From the NCBI GenBank assembly GCA_932294295.1, contig OW028574.1, positions 8,814,215-8,878,214 of the forward strand: DNA of 64,000 nucleotides. The letters run 5' to 3'. Both the position numbers and the translations under genes were made by a program. This document shows, in pieces, positions 51,001 to 62,247 of this stretch (position 1 is the stretch's first letter; each line of letters opens with the position of its first letter). The notes beneath the pieces are model-generated. The model saw only the letters and a list, made by a program, of their open reading frames with translations. It did no database searches and was not told the DNA's origin. Source of the DNA: Alitta virens (taxonomy: Eukaryota > Annelida > Polychaeta > Phyllodocida > Nereididae).

Positions 51001-54000
51001 AACCACCAATTGAAATGATCTCTCCAGTACCAAACCAGCCACCGGCTGTGAAACTTTCTGAAAGGAAGAGAGACCCTAGTCCTGCGCCAAAAATTCCCCA
51101 GATGTCTTCAAAACCTGTTCCGTCCAAGAGTAGTATCAACGTTGTCAGTCTGCTTGAACAGGGTGCTACTCTCAGGTACGTGCATAAATTATGATAATCA
51201 GGTTGATCATGGAGAAAAGCAATTGTACGCACTAGCGCCGCACATCTTGGTCGTGAAATTTAGTAATGTTTTGCCAGCACACTCTCTTGTAATCAACTGT
51301 TCAAGTCTTCAAGACCATGAGTTCTCTCTGATTAGTCATTGCTATGTCATATTGATTGAAATACAATGTATAGGATGAGAAAATACTTCCAAATTTATGT
51401 TGTTCTTTTGGGAGAGTCAGTTTGAGGAAACATTGTTCATGCCATGACAATAACAAAGTGGATTCCATGCAATTAGCCCTGATTTCATTTACCATTCTCA
51501 TTTCAGCAAAGTTCAAGCCCGGTTCGCTTTTGCGACTTACTTGACCCGTGTCCAAGAACGACTCCTTGCGGAAACGAACACCCCTGATTCTGGAGATTCA
51601 AAATCTGCTAATGAACAAATGGTAAATATTGCTAAATTGTTCTTGTAAGTTATAAATGTCCTCCGTCAAATATTATGTGGTAGTACAGGTATATTGTCTT
51701 GCACATTTAAGCTGCTATTTATGTCAGTGGTGTCCTTTTATTATTATGTCATTCATTGGCATTTGAAATTTTTAATGAAGTGTAAAGGACTAGACTACGT
51801 AAATCACAGCTACAATAACGATTTTATGTGATCGAACGTATTAAATGTCTTTAATATTCACTGGACAATTCTAATTTTTTTTCTGATCAGGACCTTGTAC
51901 TTCGGTTCCTCAAAAGAGCGGCTGGTAACCTTCAACAATCCTTCAAGATCATTGTGCCATCACATAAACTGCCACTAAGTGACCGGAGACGCATCCTAGC
52001 AAAGCAATTAGCAGAATTTGTGCAGATCTATAGCAAGGTAGAGTGGATTTCAATTCGTATAGATGTGTTGTTGTTGTCAATCAAAGTAGAAAATAATTGA
52101 ATTGAGATTGTGTTTTAGCTCTAGATGGAAATATTATTTAAAATACTTGCATTATAGTGATGTCAGCAGGCTATGGGAGACTTGGATATTATTTCTTGGA
52201 TCTTAACTGTGATTGATTGATTGATTGAATTGCAGGAAACTGAACAGCTGAAACAACGGACATTGTTAGAAAAGAAACTCTTGAGACGACCTCCAAGTTT
52301 CAGTAAGAGCGACGGTTTGGACGAAGACAGGTTTTCAAGTTTCGTACACCGAGCCAGGTAAGGTGACAAAGTCAAGTGACGTCAACCTAACATTGGCGCA
52401 ATATTCAATTACTGGATTTGTCATACAGTCGTAAAAATTTTGTATCAATTTTTCCAGTGAAGTGGAACTAGAAGATGTCCTAACAACATTCACCAAGCTG
52501 AACAAATCAGCGAGCATATTCCTCGGCAGTAATTCGAAATCGTACTATGATGGCTCATCTTTGTCCGCATCTCAGTCAGTCACGGATGCTCAGTTACCAC
52601 GGCGACGAGACAGTGACAACACCCTCCTCAGCAACTCAAAAATTCACGCTAGTACGAACAATAACACGCTAAAGTCATACACTCAGGCTGTGCTTATTTA
52701 TAGCGCCAGTTCGAAAGTTGGAAGCAACTCCAAGGCTCGACCGTTGTCAGCCTCAGCTCACAGAGCAGTCGGTAAGAATATACAACAATTTTGTCTTGAT
52801 ATTAGATATCCATTGAATTGTCGCCTTTTCTTACAATGTAGCATAATTATATTCTCCATTTTAGCTTCAAGCAGTAAATGTCGACCCATGTCAGCAGCTG
52901 CTCCGTTATTAACAAGAAGCAATTCACTTCAGACTACGCATTTTGAAAGAGAACGTCCGGATGGGGAAGGTATGTGCTGTTGTTATTCCACAATCCTTGT
53001 ACCAATTTTGTCGTAATTAGCCATGTTTCTTGCCATGCCAGTTAACCACAATCCTATTTTCTTCCTACAGAAAGCGAAGGCTCACACGCAGAGGGCGATG
53101 CGATTAACGTAGCTTTACAAAGAATAGCTTCTCGTCAACAACAACGTAAATACGCCAGCTCGAGTGTTTTAGCGTCGGAAGTGCCGTCTCATCGACAACG
53201 TACCATGTCTTGGAATGAGGATGGCTTACGGACTAAAAATCAAAAAGACGCCATACAAATTAGCCGAGAGCAGGGGCCTCGGTCTACGCATAGACCTCTC
53301 ACAGCGAGTGAAACTTTCAATAATTTCATCGGGTATGACGGTGATGGTCACATCCACCCTGATGATTTAGCAGCACAAAGCCGAGCTCTTTTACAACAGA
53401 GTAAAGCAAAACACCAAGCGATGATCGCCCAGGTCCACGCGGCCTACAAGTCGAGTCTCAGTGACGATGACAGCAATTCACGTGTCCCGAAACCTCCTCC
53501 TAAACCTCCGTCTGAAAGAAAGCCATCCAGTGCACATCGTATTGCAAGGTAACTAATCTTTACTTCTCTTCGTGCAAACTAATGTGATAAACAAAATTTG
53601 AGACTTCTATGTAATGGCAGCACTCGGCTATGCAAAGTTTTACTTTCCTTTATGTTGAGATCTAATGTGAATACATAAGCTGCTATATTTTAAGATTTAG
53701 GTAATTTGTCAAATATTAAATATAAATATATTTCCATTTTTGTCGAATCAGAAAATGGAGGTGGGTTGATATGATTTTACCATCAATGTTGTCCATTTAT
53801 TTTCTAAACGAAAGTGCTGTATCAGTGGTGAAAGTGCATGTGGTTTTCACTTCATTGGAGATTTTTAATATCATTTGATGAGGAAGTGTTCATTGTAAAG
53901 TCTACATTCATGATGTTGAGATCAAAAGCTCCAAAATCAACTGTATATTGTTGCATTAATATTCCAATTAGACATTTCAATAGCAATTTGAGAAGTTGAA

Positions 54001-54976
54001 CTATTTCAATGATTTTGATACAAGTCATATTTTTGTACTTCCTATGGAGGTTGCCTTACTAGGGAAAAGGTGTTAAAATGAGGCTCTAATTATAATTAGT
54101 TCCATTTTCAAAGTTTAAATTGATCAGGTAAATGGTATAGTAATTAATTAACTTGTGAATTTGATATTGATGAATCAAGATATATGACTTGATGGGAAAA
54201 CATTTTCAAGTCTTAATCTTGATTCATGTGTCCTTTCTAACTTCCTCGATCCAGCTAATATTACTATTATATACTCCAATATATTTACAATTATGTATAT
54301 CGTACTTGTGTTGTCTATAAACCTGTTGTCTGTTCTTGTATGTTGCACTGCGTGTGGTGTTTCAGAACCACCCCTTCCAGTGTTGAGGACCCGCAATCAT
54401 TTTACAACAATTTTCGTTACGATAGTCAGAGGGGTTCAACTCGAATTCGCTTCACTCCAGACCAGCCTGTGCAAGGTTAGAGACCATCTCGTCGAGTAAA
54501 TTCAGATGATAAGAAAAATCCTCCTACTCACAAATAATTTAGATATCGTCATAATACTTCTCAGTTAAATGTGACACAAAATAGATCACGTCAACGGCGA
54601 CAGATTACAACATTTTTATCGGTTTATACAACTTCCGCAAATGCAAATAGATATATATTATATAGGCCTAATTTGTAGTAATCAGGTAATTGTAATTTAT
54701 GTTGTTGATCGTCCCCTTGTTTCATATTATGGTAACCATTTATGACTAATTTTATGTGTAGTAAATGGTATATTTGTGTTAACTGTTTTGCGCACTGACA
54801 TTTAATCTTCTGCATGTTATTACCTAATAATCTTTTTACATCAGACATATAATATCATATGTATAACTAACAGGATGTATTGGAAAGATTTTGCCCCTTA
54901 TTACCTTTTAACTTATTGCAATTTGTTCATTGAAATGTTATTAATTTGTGCTGTATCCGTTTCAGGACAATGCTGA
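36061..54976 (+). CDS. TTLL5: Tubulin polyglutamylase TTLL5-like (30 coding exons, 1208 aa)
   Basis: CDS join 36091..36239, 42316..42422, 42798..42880, 42984..43090, 43543..43673, 43805..43887, 44116..44185, 44546..44630, 45184..45285, 45468..45559, 45935..46124, 46282..46343, 46572..46660, 47104..47142, 47952..47981, 48535..48725, 49255..49317, 49713..49775, 50144..50192, 50318..50386, 50441..50576, 50941..51175, 51507..51621, 51891..52037, 52236..52357, 52458..52771, 52865..52969, 53071..53548, 54366..54475, 54966..54976; phases agree throughout. Residues 1-50 are acidic. The TTL ATP-grasp core (~55-450) has [10 protein letters not shown] (Lys205), FDIRLYV (Arg250), and FEVYGFD ... [10 protein letters not shown] with Asp378, Glu391, Asn393. 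Residues ~504-537 are the cationic microtubule-binding segment ([17 protein letters not shown]). A conserved SKVQARFAF segment lies at ~742. The Ser-rich tail has RPLSAS/RPMSAA motifs. TTLL5 starts glutamate chains, mainly on alpha-tubulin, at cilia and centrosomes. Human TTLL5 is 1281 residues. Confidence 0.95.
38073..38276 (+). mobile_element. tRNA-derived SINE (family B) with duplicated A box
   Basis: The head reads GGGGGCCTAGCTCAGTGGTAG. An 18 bp A-box segment occurs twice in tandem (38079-38096 and 38097-38114, CCTAGCTCAGTGGTAG core). GGGCTTCCAACC and B box GGGTTCAATTCCC follow, then the family body to CAGGACGTAAAGCCCTAATCC. Otherwise it is close to the copy at 63672-63856. Confidence 0.88.
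38545..38883 (-). other. Orphan open reading frame inside TTLL5 intron 1
   Basis: A minus-strand frame of about 110 codons with mixed, protein-like composition (contrast the AT-biased frames around it) contains phrases such as [14 protein letters not shown] and [18 protein letters not shown] do not recognise a family. It could be a fragment of a transposon or retrocopy, or chance. No splice or start support was found. Confidence 0.3.
42115..42262 (+). mobile_element. SINE family A 3' fragment adjacent to TTLL5 exon 2
   Basis: Body 3' blocks CTGAGGCAAGTAAAATACCCC, AACATGGGATGACTCC, and GGAGGGCTGCACTTCCCATA are present without the tRNA-like head. It ends about 55 bp before the TTLL5 exon at 42316, so it lies in the acceptor's upstream region. 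Confidence 0.75.
44950..44972. repeat. Perfect 10 bp hairpin in a TTLL5 intron
   Basis: CTCTGCCCAC-GGA-GTGGGCAGAG is a perfect stem-loop in the intron between the exons ending at 44630 and starting at 45184. The surrounding ~200 bp is richer in CpG than the rest of the intron, which suggests a small inserted element. Confidence 0.6.
47444..47726 (+). repeat. Dispersed repeat pair, copy 1
   Basis: This ~280 bp segment matches 61067-61295 in the same orientation. Shared blocks are GATTTTCACGGAAGGTT, GACAGAATACTGCAATT and TATGTCTGAAAAGCAAAATG, and both end with an ATGAGTAA...TTATGTCTTGCTG stretch that can encode a basic N-terminus. It lies in the TTLL5 intron between the 39 nt and 30 nt exons. 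Unclassified element. Confidence 0.7.
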
Positions 54977-57900
54977 AGCAGTTTGCAAACAAACTTAGTT
55001 TCAACCGTGTTAATCCAGTAAACCAGATGGCGACAGTGACTTCCAAGTAATTCGACAAGAGGGTGCTGTCTACTGGTTCCTGTTTTGTGCTGCGATGCAC
55101 TGTCGATGTTCATCTAGTCACAAGGAAAGAAATCTTCATATGTAGGACGTATTTGTTAGCCTGAAGTATTAAAATCAACTTATGAATTACCGAGATGTGT
55201 AAAATAGATTTCCATGAAATGTTAATTATCAATTAATACATAGAATACTTTCATATATATATACTCAGTATTTGTGACATTAAATTATGAATGTTGAACT
55301 CAGTAATAAGACAAATAGATCACCTTTTTGTGGTCTCATAACATTGTAATCTTAGTGTGGTATTTTTGTTAAGGGGCTGTATCATTTGGAAAAAAAAAAG
55401 GGGGGGGGGGGGAGGGTGGAGTTACAGGAAGGTTTTTGAAAAAGTGGGGGGGAGGGGAGGGGTGGTCGACCAGTGTTTTCTTAATATCTCAATGTAGAAA
55501 AAAGGGGGTAGGCCAAAGTCAAAAAGCTGGGGTTGCTTTTTAAATGGTACAGACCTCAGTACGCCATATTAATTATTAATTGTCCCATGAATGTATACAT
55601 GGCTCATACTGATAATTTTGTAAGGAGTTATGTTTTGTCAAGCCTGCAATGCGTTCTATTTCCATATCTTATTCAGGGTTTCCATATGAACTATATGACT
55701 ATTAATAATGTTCGTATTATGATTGTTATTGATTTTTCACTGAGACCACTGCTCACTGAATATCTCAGGATCTTTAATTTCTTGCAGCATTCTTCATTGA
55801 CAGTCATTGTTGTGTTGTACTCAGCTTTCCTAATTATCTTGTAAATTATTGGTCGGATTGTAGGATCAGTTCTGTAGCCTAAATTGAGGTAAAATATTAC
55901 CAAGCCAACATTGTTAATCTCTGCCGTAGAAGCTTTGAGTCGCACTTCATCTGTGTCTTTAATTGTGCAACTTTATCGAACTAAGATTCAGCAGTTTCAA
56001 CTATGTTCTGTCTAGTATATCATCAGGTATTTGACTTGGAAATTAAACTGCAGTTATAAACATTCAAATACACATCATTTCTGCCTCATTTATAAGTGTG
56101 TTACGCAAGCAATGCTTATTACACAATACCAAAGAATATTGGACTCGCTACAGATTGTGGAGTTTTCACCTTTTTTAATGTAAGAATAAAATTGTACATG
56201 ATGATTTAGCTTTAGTTAGTAAATATAAAACATTGACGAGTACAAGATTAATTTAATCGTTCACTAAACTGGCATTGTAACACTCGTGTGGTGCTTTTGA
56301 CAGATATTAACTAGTTATGCATTTTTTTTGGAATGTCAATGTTACATACATTAGTTAGGAAGTGTCCCAAATCGAAGTCAAGTGCCTATGTATTGACCTT
56401 ATGCCATTCCAAGTGAACTTTTCATAAAACTGTATATTGACATTTACTGTAATATTTACTGTTACAATCCCAATGATATTTGACATTAACAATGCACTAT
56501 GTTATATGGTCCCGAGTGCCATAAATTTGTAAATTTACGAATTCACAGATATGTTGTTACCTAGGTTTTTATGTGCATACAGTCTTTTTATATTTAAATT
56601 TCCGCCACGGAAGTTAATGTTAGGCAATTTGCATAGGATAATATTATTTATGAGTCTGGGACAATGTTTTATGTAGGGTGATTTTATGATAAGATATAGA
56701 CAGAAATCTCTGAGCTTCGTACTGTAAATTGTGATGAACGATTTGTAAATGGTGATTGCGTCGGATGGATATTACTTTTCACGATTGCATGTTTGTTGAT
56801 GCCTTTTTGCACAATGTTGTCCTGATACAATGTCAACTCGATTTTGGGACCAATGTGCAATTAAAAGAACTTAAATTGAATTTCGTCTTTGTGTCATTAG
56901 TTTCAAGGTCAAATAATCACGCCACGCGTATAATTTCTTTGACAACTGAAGTTTTCTAACTTTGACAATGCATAAAAGAAATTGAGATAATATCTTGAGA
57001 GGCGGATGCATTAAAATGTCACAGTTATATCCACTATTGATTGTGGTATTTTGCTGGGTTTTACCAGCTGAACCTAGTGGTCAAACTTTGCTGAAGGTCC
57101 CGAGTTCAAATCTCAGCCGGGCGCTCTTTATGAGCTACATCTCAGCTGGATGTCAGTAGCTGTCTGTCACATGAGACGCTTGCCTGCTCCTCTGAAGGAC
57201 CTGGGTTCAATCCCAGGCCCAGGCACCCTTCATGAGCTGGATGTTGTTCAGATGAGACGTTAAATTGGTGGTGCCTTGTACTCAGGGTCTGCTGAGGCAA
57301 GTAAAACGCACTCCAGCACAGGCTCCAGCAAATAAGTCAAGACTGGCCCCCAAACTGGCCAATCAGCAGAGACCCAAACGTTATATTTAAATTATTTGAC
57401 CCCGCCGTGACATGGCCTGACTACTACCCCTGACCAATGAGGTCAATTCTTTAACTCAAAAAGGGGGAATTCCATTGAAATGGTTACAACCACCTTCAAC
57501 CACAAGGGATTTGTTTACTCTAGAAATGGAGTGTATTCATTAATTGAAGCCATGAAAAACTATTCTGAACAAGGCAAACAGTTTTCACAATCCATATAAG
57601 TGATATATAATGAAAAAAGCACAAGCCCATCTAACTGTTTTCGTTAGTTTGGCAGCTCTGACCACATGGGCCACATGAATAAATTATGATAATACCCCAT
57701 CTTAGCAAGATTGGCCTGGGGTACCTTTCCTGGGTGGTAAAACGACCCACCCATGGTAAATTTTGTAACACATTGATTCTAAGCCTTATAATCTCATTGT
57801 TACATCTGATGCCATCAGCTTGTCATTTAAAGCTAAGCTTCAGACCCAGTGGCATTGAGACGAACAAGCCAAGTTGCTACGAAGTTCTCATTTATGGCTC

Positions 57901-58100
57901 TTGTACCTTTTCACTGCCACTTGTAATTATTTCAATCAAATAACTAGTTTGGACAGAAACAGTTGTGGTGCCTATTCTCCGTTCTTAATGCACAAAAGTT
58001 GTGTCGGCTGATTTGCAATTAATTAATTATAACAATTATAAGCTTGTGTGAAATCTCAACCCGCGTTATGTCACAGGCACTGCCAGGTTCGTTATATGCA
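54977..58100. other. TTLL5 3' flank
   Basis: Probable TTLL5 3' UTR and downstream DNA. A G-rich low-complexity block lies at 55391-55460, and AATAAA at about 56185 is a candidate polyadenylation signal. Two SINE-A-type copies in tandem lie at 57063-57315. I see no gene. Confidence 0.5.
57063..57315 (+). mobile_element. Two SINE family A segments in tandem
   Basis: A first head with B box GAGTTCAAATCTC and body GAGCTACATCTCAGCTGGATG is followed at about 57184 by a second head part (GCTCCTCTGAAGGACCTGGG, B box GGGTTCAATCCCAGG). That is followed by the body GAGCTGGATGTTGTTCAG and GACGTTAAATTGG. This looks like one SINE inserted into another. Confidence 0.75.
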
Positions 58101-58185
58101 AAACTACATACTGTAGTAAGCCAATGCAAAAAATTAAGGTGTCAAAATAGTCAAGGTGCCCTTTACAAGATAACATTAGGCCAAT

Positions 58186-58620
58186 ATTAAGATGATAATG
58201 GGCTGACATGTCATTTAGCCAATGGTGGGTCTATTTGACAGTACCGTTGGTGAACATGAAACAATGTTAGGCTGACTATTGACTAACGATGGGCCTATCT
58301 AACAGTGCCGATGGCCAAAAACTGACCGAACTGACATTGGGCCATCATTATAGGCTGACTTTGGGCTAACATTTCATTTGGCCACTGTGGTCCGACCTGC
58401 CATTGGCAAAAAGTGGGCCCAACTGACACTTGGCGAATTGTTTAATAGTGGCTTGGCCTTATGTTGCACCAATGTGGGCAAAATTATTCAACCAGACAGT
58501 GGGCCAACTTGACTTCATGCAGATATATCTATTTGGCTTTTAGAAACACAACACTTGGGCCAAAATATGGGCCGACGTGCGCCAACAGTGCTGACATTGG
58601 GTCGGCCATGGTTCCAGTGA
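58186..58620. repeat. Degenerate satellite rich in TGGGCC words
   Basis: About 435 bp with irregularly repeated phrases of the kind GACATTGGGCC, GGGCTGACATT, GGGCCAACTTGAC and TAGCCAATGGTGGG, spaced roughly 20-45 bp apart. It is an old tandem array with diverged units. The open frame at 58461-58778 is a by-product of this repeat. Confidence 0.7.
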
Positions 58621-58857
58621 GCCTCGGTGGAGATTTGTGCTCTCGGAGTGCCTTCCACTTGTTCACTATCTGGACCACTAACGTGAAACAAAATATTCGT
58701 GCCTTTGTGTTTTACATCATAAATAAAACTACATCACCATTAACCTGGGATGTTGTTAACATTGAGGTTCTATTCTAAGCCATAGCTGGATTTACTGAGC
58801 TACAAATAAATAATGTTTATTGGGGAGTTTCAGTTGCAGCGTTGTATTCTATTGAGC

Positions 58858-59168
58858 AACTGGGTGGTCTAGTGTTAAGACGCTCGCTCCTCTGAAGGAC
58901 CCGGGTTCAATCCAAGGCCCAGGCACCCTTCATGAGCTGGATGTCGTTCAGATGAGACGTTAAATTGGCGGTCCCTTGCACTCAGTGTCTATGGTGAGGC
59001 AAATAAAAGATCCCACCCATGGGTAAATGTGTAACATGGATGGACTCCTTTTCTCTCTTACCTCATCAATCAACCCTCGATAGCAGCAAGAACTTGCCTT
59101 AGAGGGCTGCATTTCCCATATCTATCTATCTATCTATCTATCCATTTATCTATCTATCTACTGTCTAT
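58858..59168 (+). mobile_element. tRNA-derived SINE (family A), full-length reference copy
   Basis: The tRNA-like head has GGGTGGTCTAGTGTTAAG (A box) and GGGTTCAATCCAAGG (B box). The body is CTTCATGAGCTGGATGTCG, GACGTTAAATTGGCGG, GGGTAAATGTGTAACATGG and TTGCCTTAGAGGGCTGC. It ends in a (TATC)n tail at about 59117-59168. It is the best-preserved member here and served to recognise the others. Confidence 0.9.
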
Positions 59169-59997
59169 CTATCTATCCTAGTTGCAGTGTTGTAGTTGCA
59201 GTGTTTCATATTTCCAAACCCTGTGCAATTGACAATGCTAGCCGAGTGCCTGCGGGACACGCTTGGCTGATGTCACCCTCTGCAAACACCGACCGATAAG
59301 TGATCAATAAAATACATGAAATTGAGTGTTATGGAAGAGAGAGAGAGAGGGCTCCCTCTTTGCTTTTATATTCAGTCACTCACTGGCTGATGGACTGCTG
59401 TCTGATTTGCAGGTTAATGGATTAACTTCACATAAAATACACCTATAAATGAGAATATATAGCATAAAAACTATTCTGCTCGAGGATACATTACATGATC
59501 TCAAAAGAAAAGGATTATTCAACTGTTTTTAAACTAAGAGTTGATAGTACAATTTAGGAGGACAATATGAGAACTGGTGAATGAGAGGTCATCTCGGTGT
59601 CTCGCAACAGATCGAGGTTAAATTGGTGAAGTTTTCATGGTTTAATTTCTGCAAGAACTGGAGGGAGATTCATCAATACCTTTATTTCAAAATAACGAAA
59701 TGTTGTGAAAGGTGTAGTCAAGTTCATCATTGTTTGACATCCTTTTAAGTCTAATATTATCTAAGATATAAGACAACAAAGCGATATCCTCATATTTGGG
59801 GGTAAAAATCATCAAAACGGCTGTGGACAGAGAAATCAGCGTTCGGACCAGCGAGAAGTCTTCGGTCATCACCCCACCGATCCCCCTCGATATGGACACC
59901 AGCGGAAAGTGGTCTCGCCTCAAGGCAAATAAAGGTCTCCTGCAAAACCAAGGTTTGTATGCATCTTGCGAATAGCAATATATTTACTGTGCAATAA

Positions 59998-60417
59998 TAC
60001 AGTTAGTTTCATAAAATATTGTCGCCTCTGAACAGCTGTGACAAATCTATTCCTGGCTGTAGTTATAATTGGCTAAAACCAGCCACTTCTGTCTACTCCT
60101 AGCTTATAGTCAGCTTATACCTACCACAACTGAAAAAATACAAAAAATTATTAAAAGTAAGAAATGTTTCTAATATATCATAAATATGTACATGAACAAT
60201 AGACGTGCATCTTTACAAAAATGACAAATCTGCGTAACTCTCAACTTATGCACCAAATTGTGCTGCATGTACTTTTAGATGCGGCTTTGAGTAACCAGCT
60301 ATAGCCAGACAGTTCTGTTTAGTGGCATGTAGCATCGTATAGCAGAAGTTGTCTAGCTTTGTCTAGGTTCAATTTGACAGGCTGTTTTTAATGAAACCAT
60401 AGAGAAAACTAACTGTA
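59998..60417. mobile_element. TA-flanked MITE (CAGTTAGTTT family), longest copy
   Basis: Ends TACAGTTAGTTTCAT and AAAACTAACTGTA with TA at both borders frame 420 bp, longer than the 331 bp copy at 6991-7321 because of extra central sequence. It is in the opposite orientation to that copy. No transposase. Confidence 0.85.
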
Positions 60418-61066
60418 GCAAAACTTCCGCCAGTAGGTGAACAACATTACAGTTTTGGGACAAGAGTCTCGAGTTACTTTCATTTTATAATGTAGTGGTA
60501 TTCCTGGTGAGGTTGATTTATATTTTGACAATATTGAAGTTATGCCATGTTATGCTATGCTATGTTATGTTTGGAGAGTACACACTACTCCAATGTACCT
60601 GTTATCAAGTTGACAGTTAATTCCAATAACTGTGAAGGTTTAGATATTTTTGTTAAGTCTCGACTCCCAAAAAATGTATTCCTATGTAGCTAGACATAAA
60701 AGTGCTTTGTTCAGACAAGATCGAACGAAAATTTAGAAGTCACAGATGCCAGGTCAATGACCTCGCGTTGGACATGCTAAGCACATGAGCCTCGCATTGT
60801 TGATGTGATGATAGCATTCTGTTACCGCAACTCTAGACGAGAACATGACAAATGCTGTAACCGTTAGCCCACTTGATAAATTCAAATTATGCTATAAAGG
60901 ACAATCGAAAAAGATAAATTTAACCTTTAGAAACTTTTAACATCCTTTTTTTTTATTTTTCGCCACCAGTAATGCATAAGAGTCCTGTTGTTGCCAGGTA
61001 ACTGCACTGACAACTCAAGACCAATTTAAGCCATTTGCCTATTAAATAATTTTAAGATCCCTGACT

Positions 61067-61295
61067 GATTTTCACGGAAGGTTCTCTATATTTCCACCAG
61101 GTGGCCATGACAGAATACTGCAATTCTATTGGCTGAAAAAGTATTTTTAGTGCATTTTATATATATATATTTGAAACCTTATCATTCAGTTATTTTTCTG
61201 AGAAAGTTATATTCATTGAATAAGTCAGTGATTACCTTCTATGTCTGAAAAGCAAAATGAGTAATAAGAGGAGACGAAGGACTTATGTCTTGCTG
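61067..61295 (+). repeat. Dispersed repeat pair, copy 2
   Basis: This is the partner of 47444-47726, lacking about 50 bp in the middle. Here the shared ATG begins a frame MSNKRRRRTYVLLN, which may be the 5' coding end of an otherwise absent element. Confidence 0.7.
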
Positions 61296-61601
61296 AACTC
61301 GGGGCTCTTCAGAGACTCTATTCCGTGTCCCAGCAATACAAACCTGAAGCATACATTCATCTTTAATCTGGATGTCAGTATTATTACACCATAATCAGGA
61401 ACCTTTCACTGCCTCAGCATAGACACCACTTGGCAGAGACTGTAGTATTCTCAATGATAATAATAACATGTTGAGCTTTTGGTCATCCCGTACATGGCTG
61501 GAGGGATTACGAGTGAAAGTGGCTGGAAGGATAATTCTTGGACGATGCAATGGTCATTATAAGATCAGGCTTCAATGCCTTTGCTAAGCTAAATCTTTTG
61601 C

Positions 61602-61794
61602 CCTCGTGATATGAATTGGCAGTAATTTGTACTTGGTATAGATATATTCTTTATACATCCTTCGGCCTAGCTGACTCCTCATCACATTTGCCTAAAGTTA
61701 ACATAGCCTGAGATTAGCTGAAGTGAAATAACTCCAATTCAAAGGATTCTCTATCCAATCAGTCAAGCTTTACCTAATACTATTGATTAAAAGC
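61602..61794. repeat. Left arm of a long inverted repeat
   Basis: This ~193 bp arm is the reverse complement of 62435-62630 with only a few mismatches by eye. Outer ends are CCTCGTGATATG and CATATCACGAGG; inner ends are TTGATTAAAAGC and GCTTTTAATCAA. The spacer is about 640 bp. Target-site duplications are not evident. Confidence 0.92.
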
Positions 61795-62247
61795 AATTTG
61801 GATGGCATAACCAGTGTGCTACTCTGTATATAAGTTTGGCAAAAACATTTGCCATGCATTCGCCTACTTCAGTATTATTCCCTAACTTATAGAACTTCCT
61901 AACTTCTTTTTTTCTATCGGACCGCTGAGACTCGTATAGCGATCGTTTAACAGATTGCGCAGTTCGTATTTGCATCGGTCGTTCGGAGAATCTTGTGATG
62001 AATGGAGGAATTAGGGACCGATTCATCTGAAATCAATAAAACAATTTTGAGGCTGAAATTAATGAGGATTTACTGATACGTAACTAAGGATAAAGTCACA
62101 AGGCCACAACAGAGTGACTCTGGGGGGCAGGCTGGCTGACACTCCAGGACCACCAACCGCTAAAACAGTTCCAGTAGGGTTATAGACGCTTATAAACAGT
62201 TGAAACACTCAAACAGTTACAGTACAGACGTTTGGTGGGACGTCAGA

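Noticed and set aside
61787..62026. 79-codon minus-strand frame in the inverted-repeat spacer
   Set aside because: No splice or family support and it runs into the left inverted arm; kept only as a note because it diverges from the supported exon at 62248.
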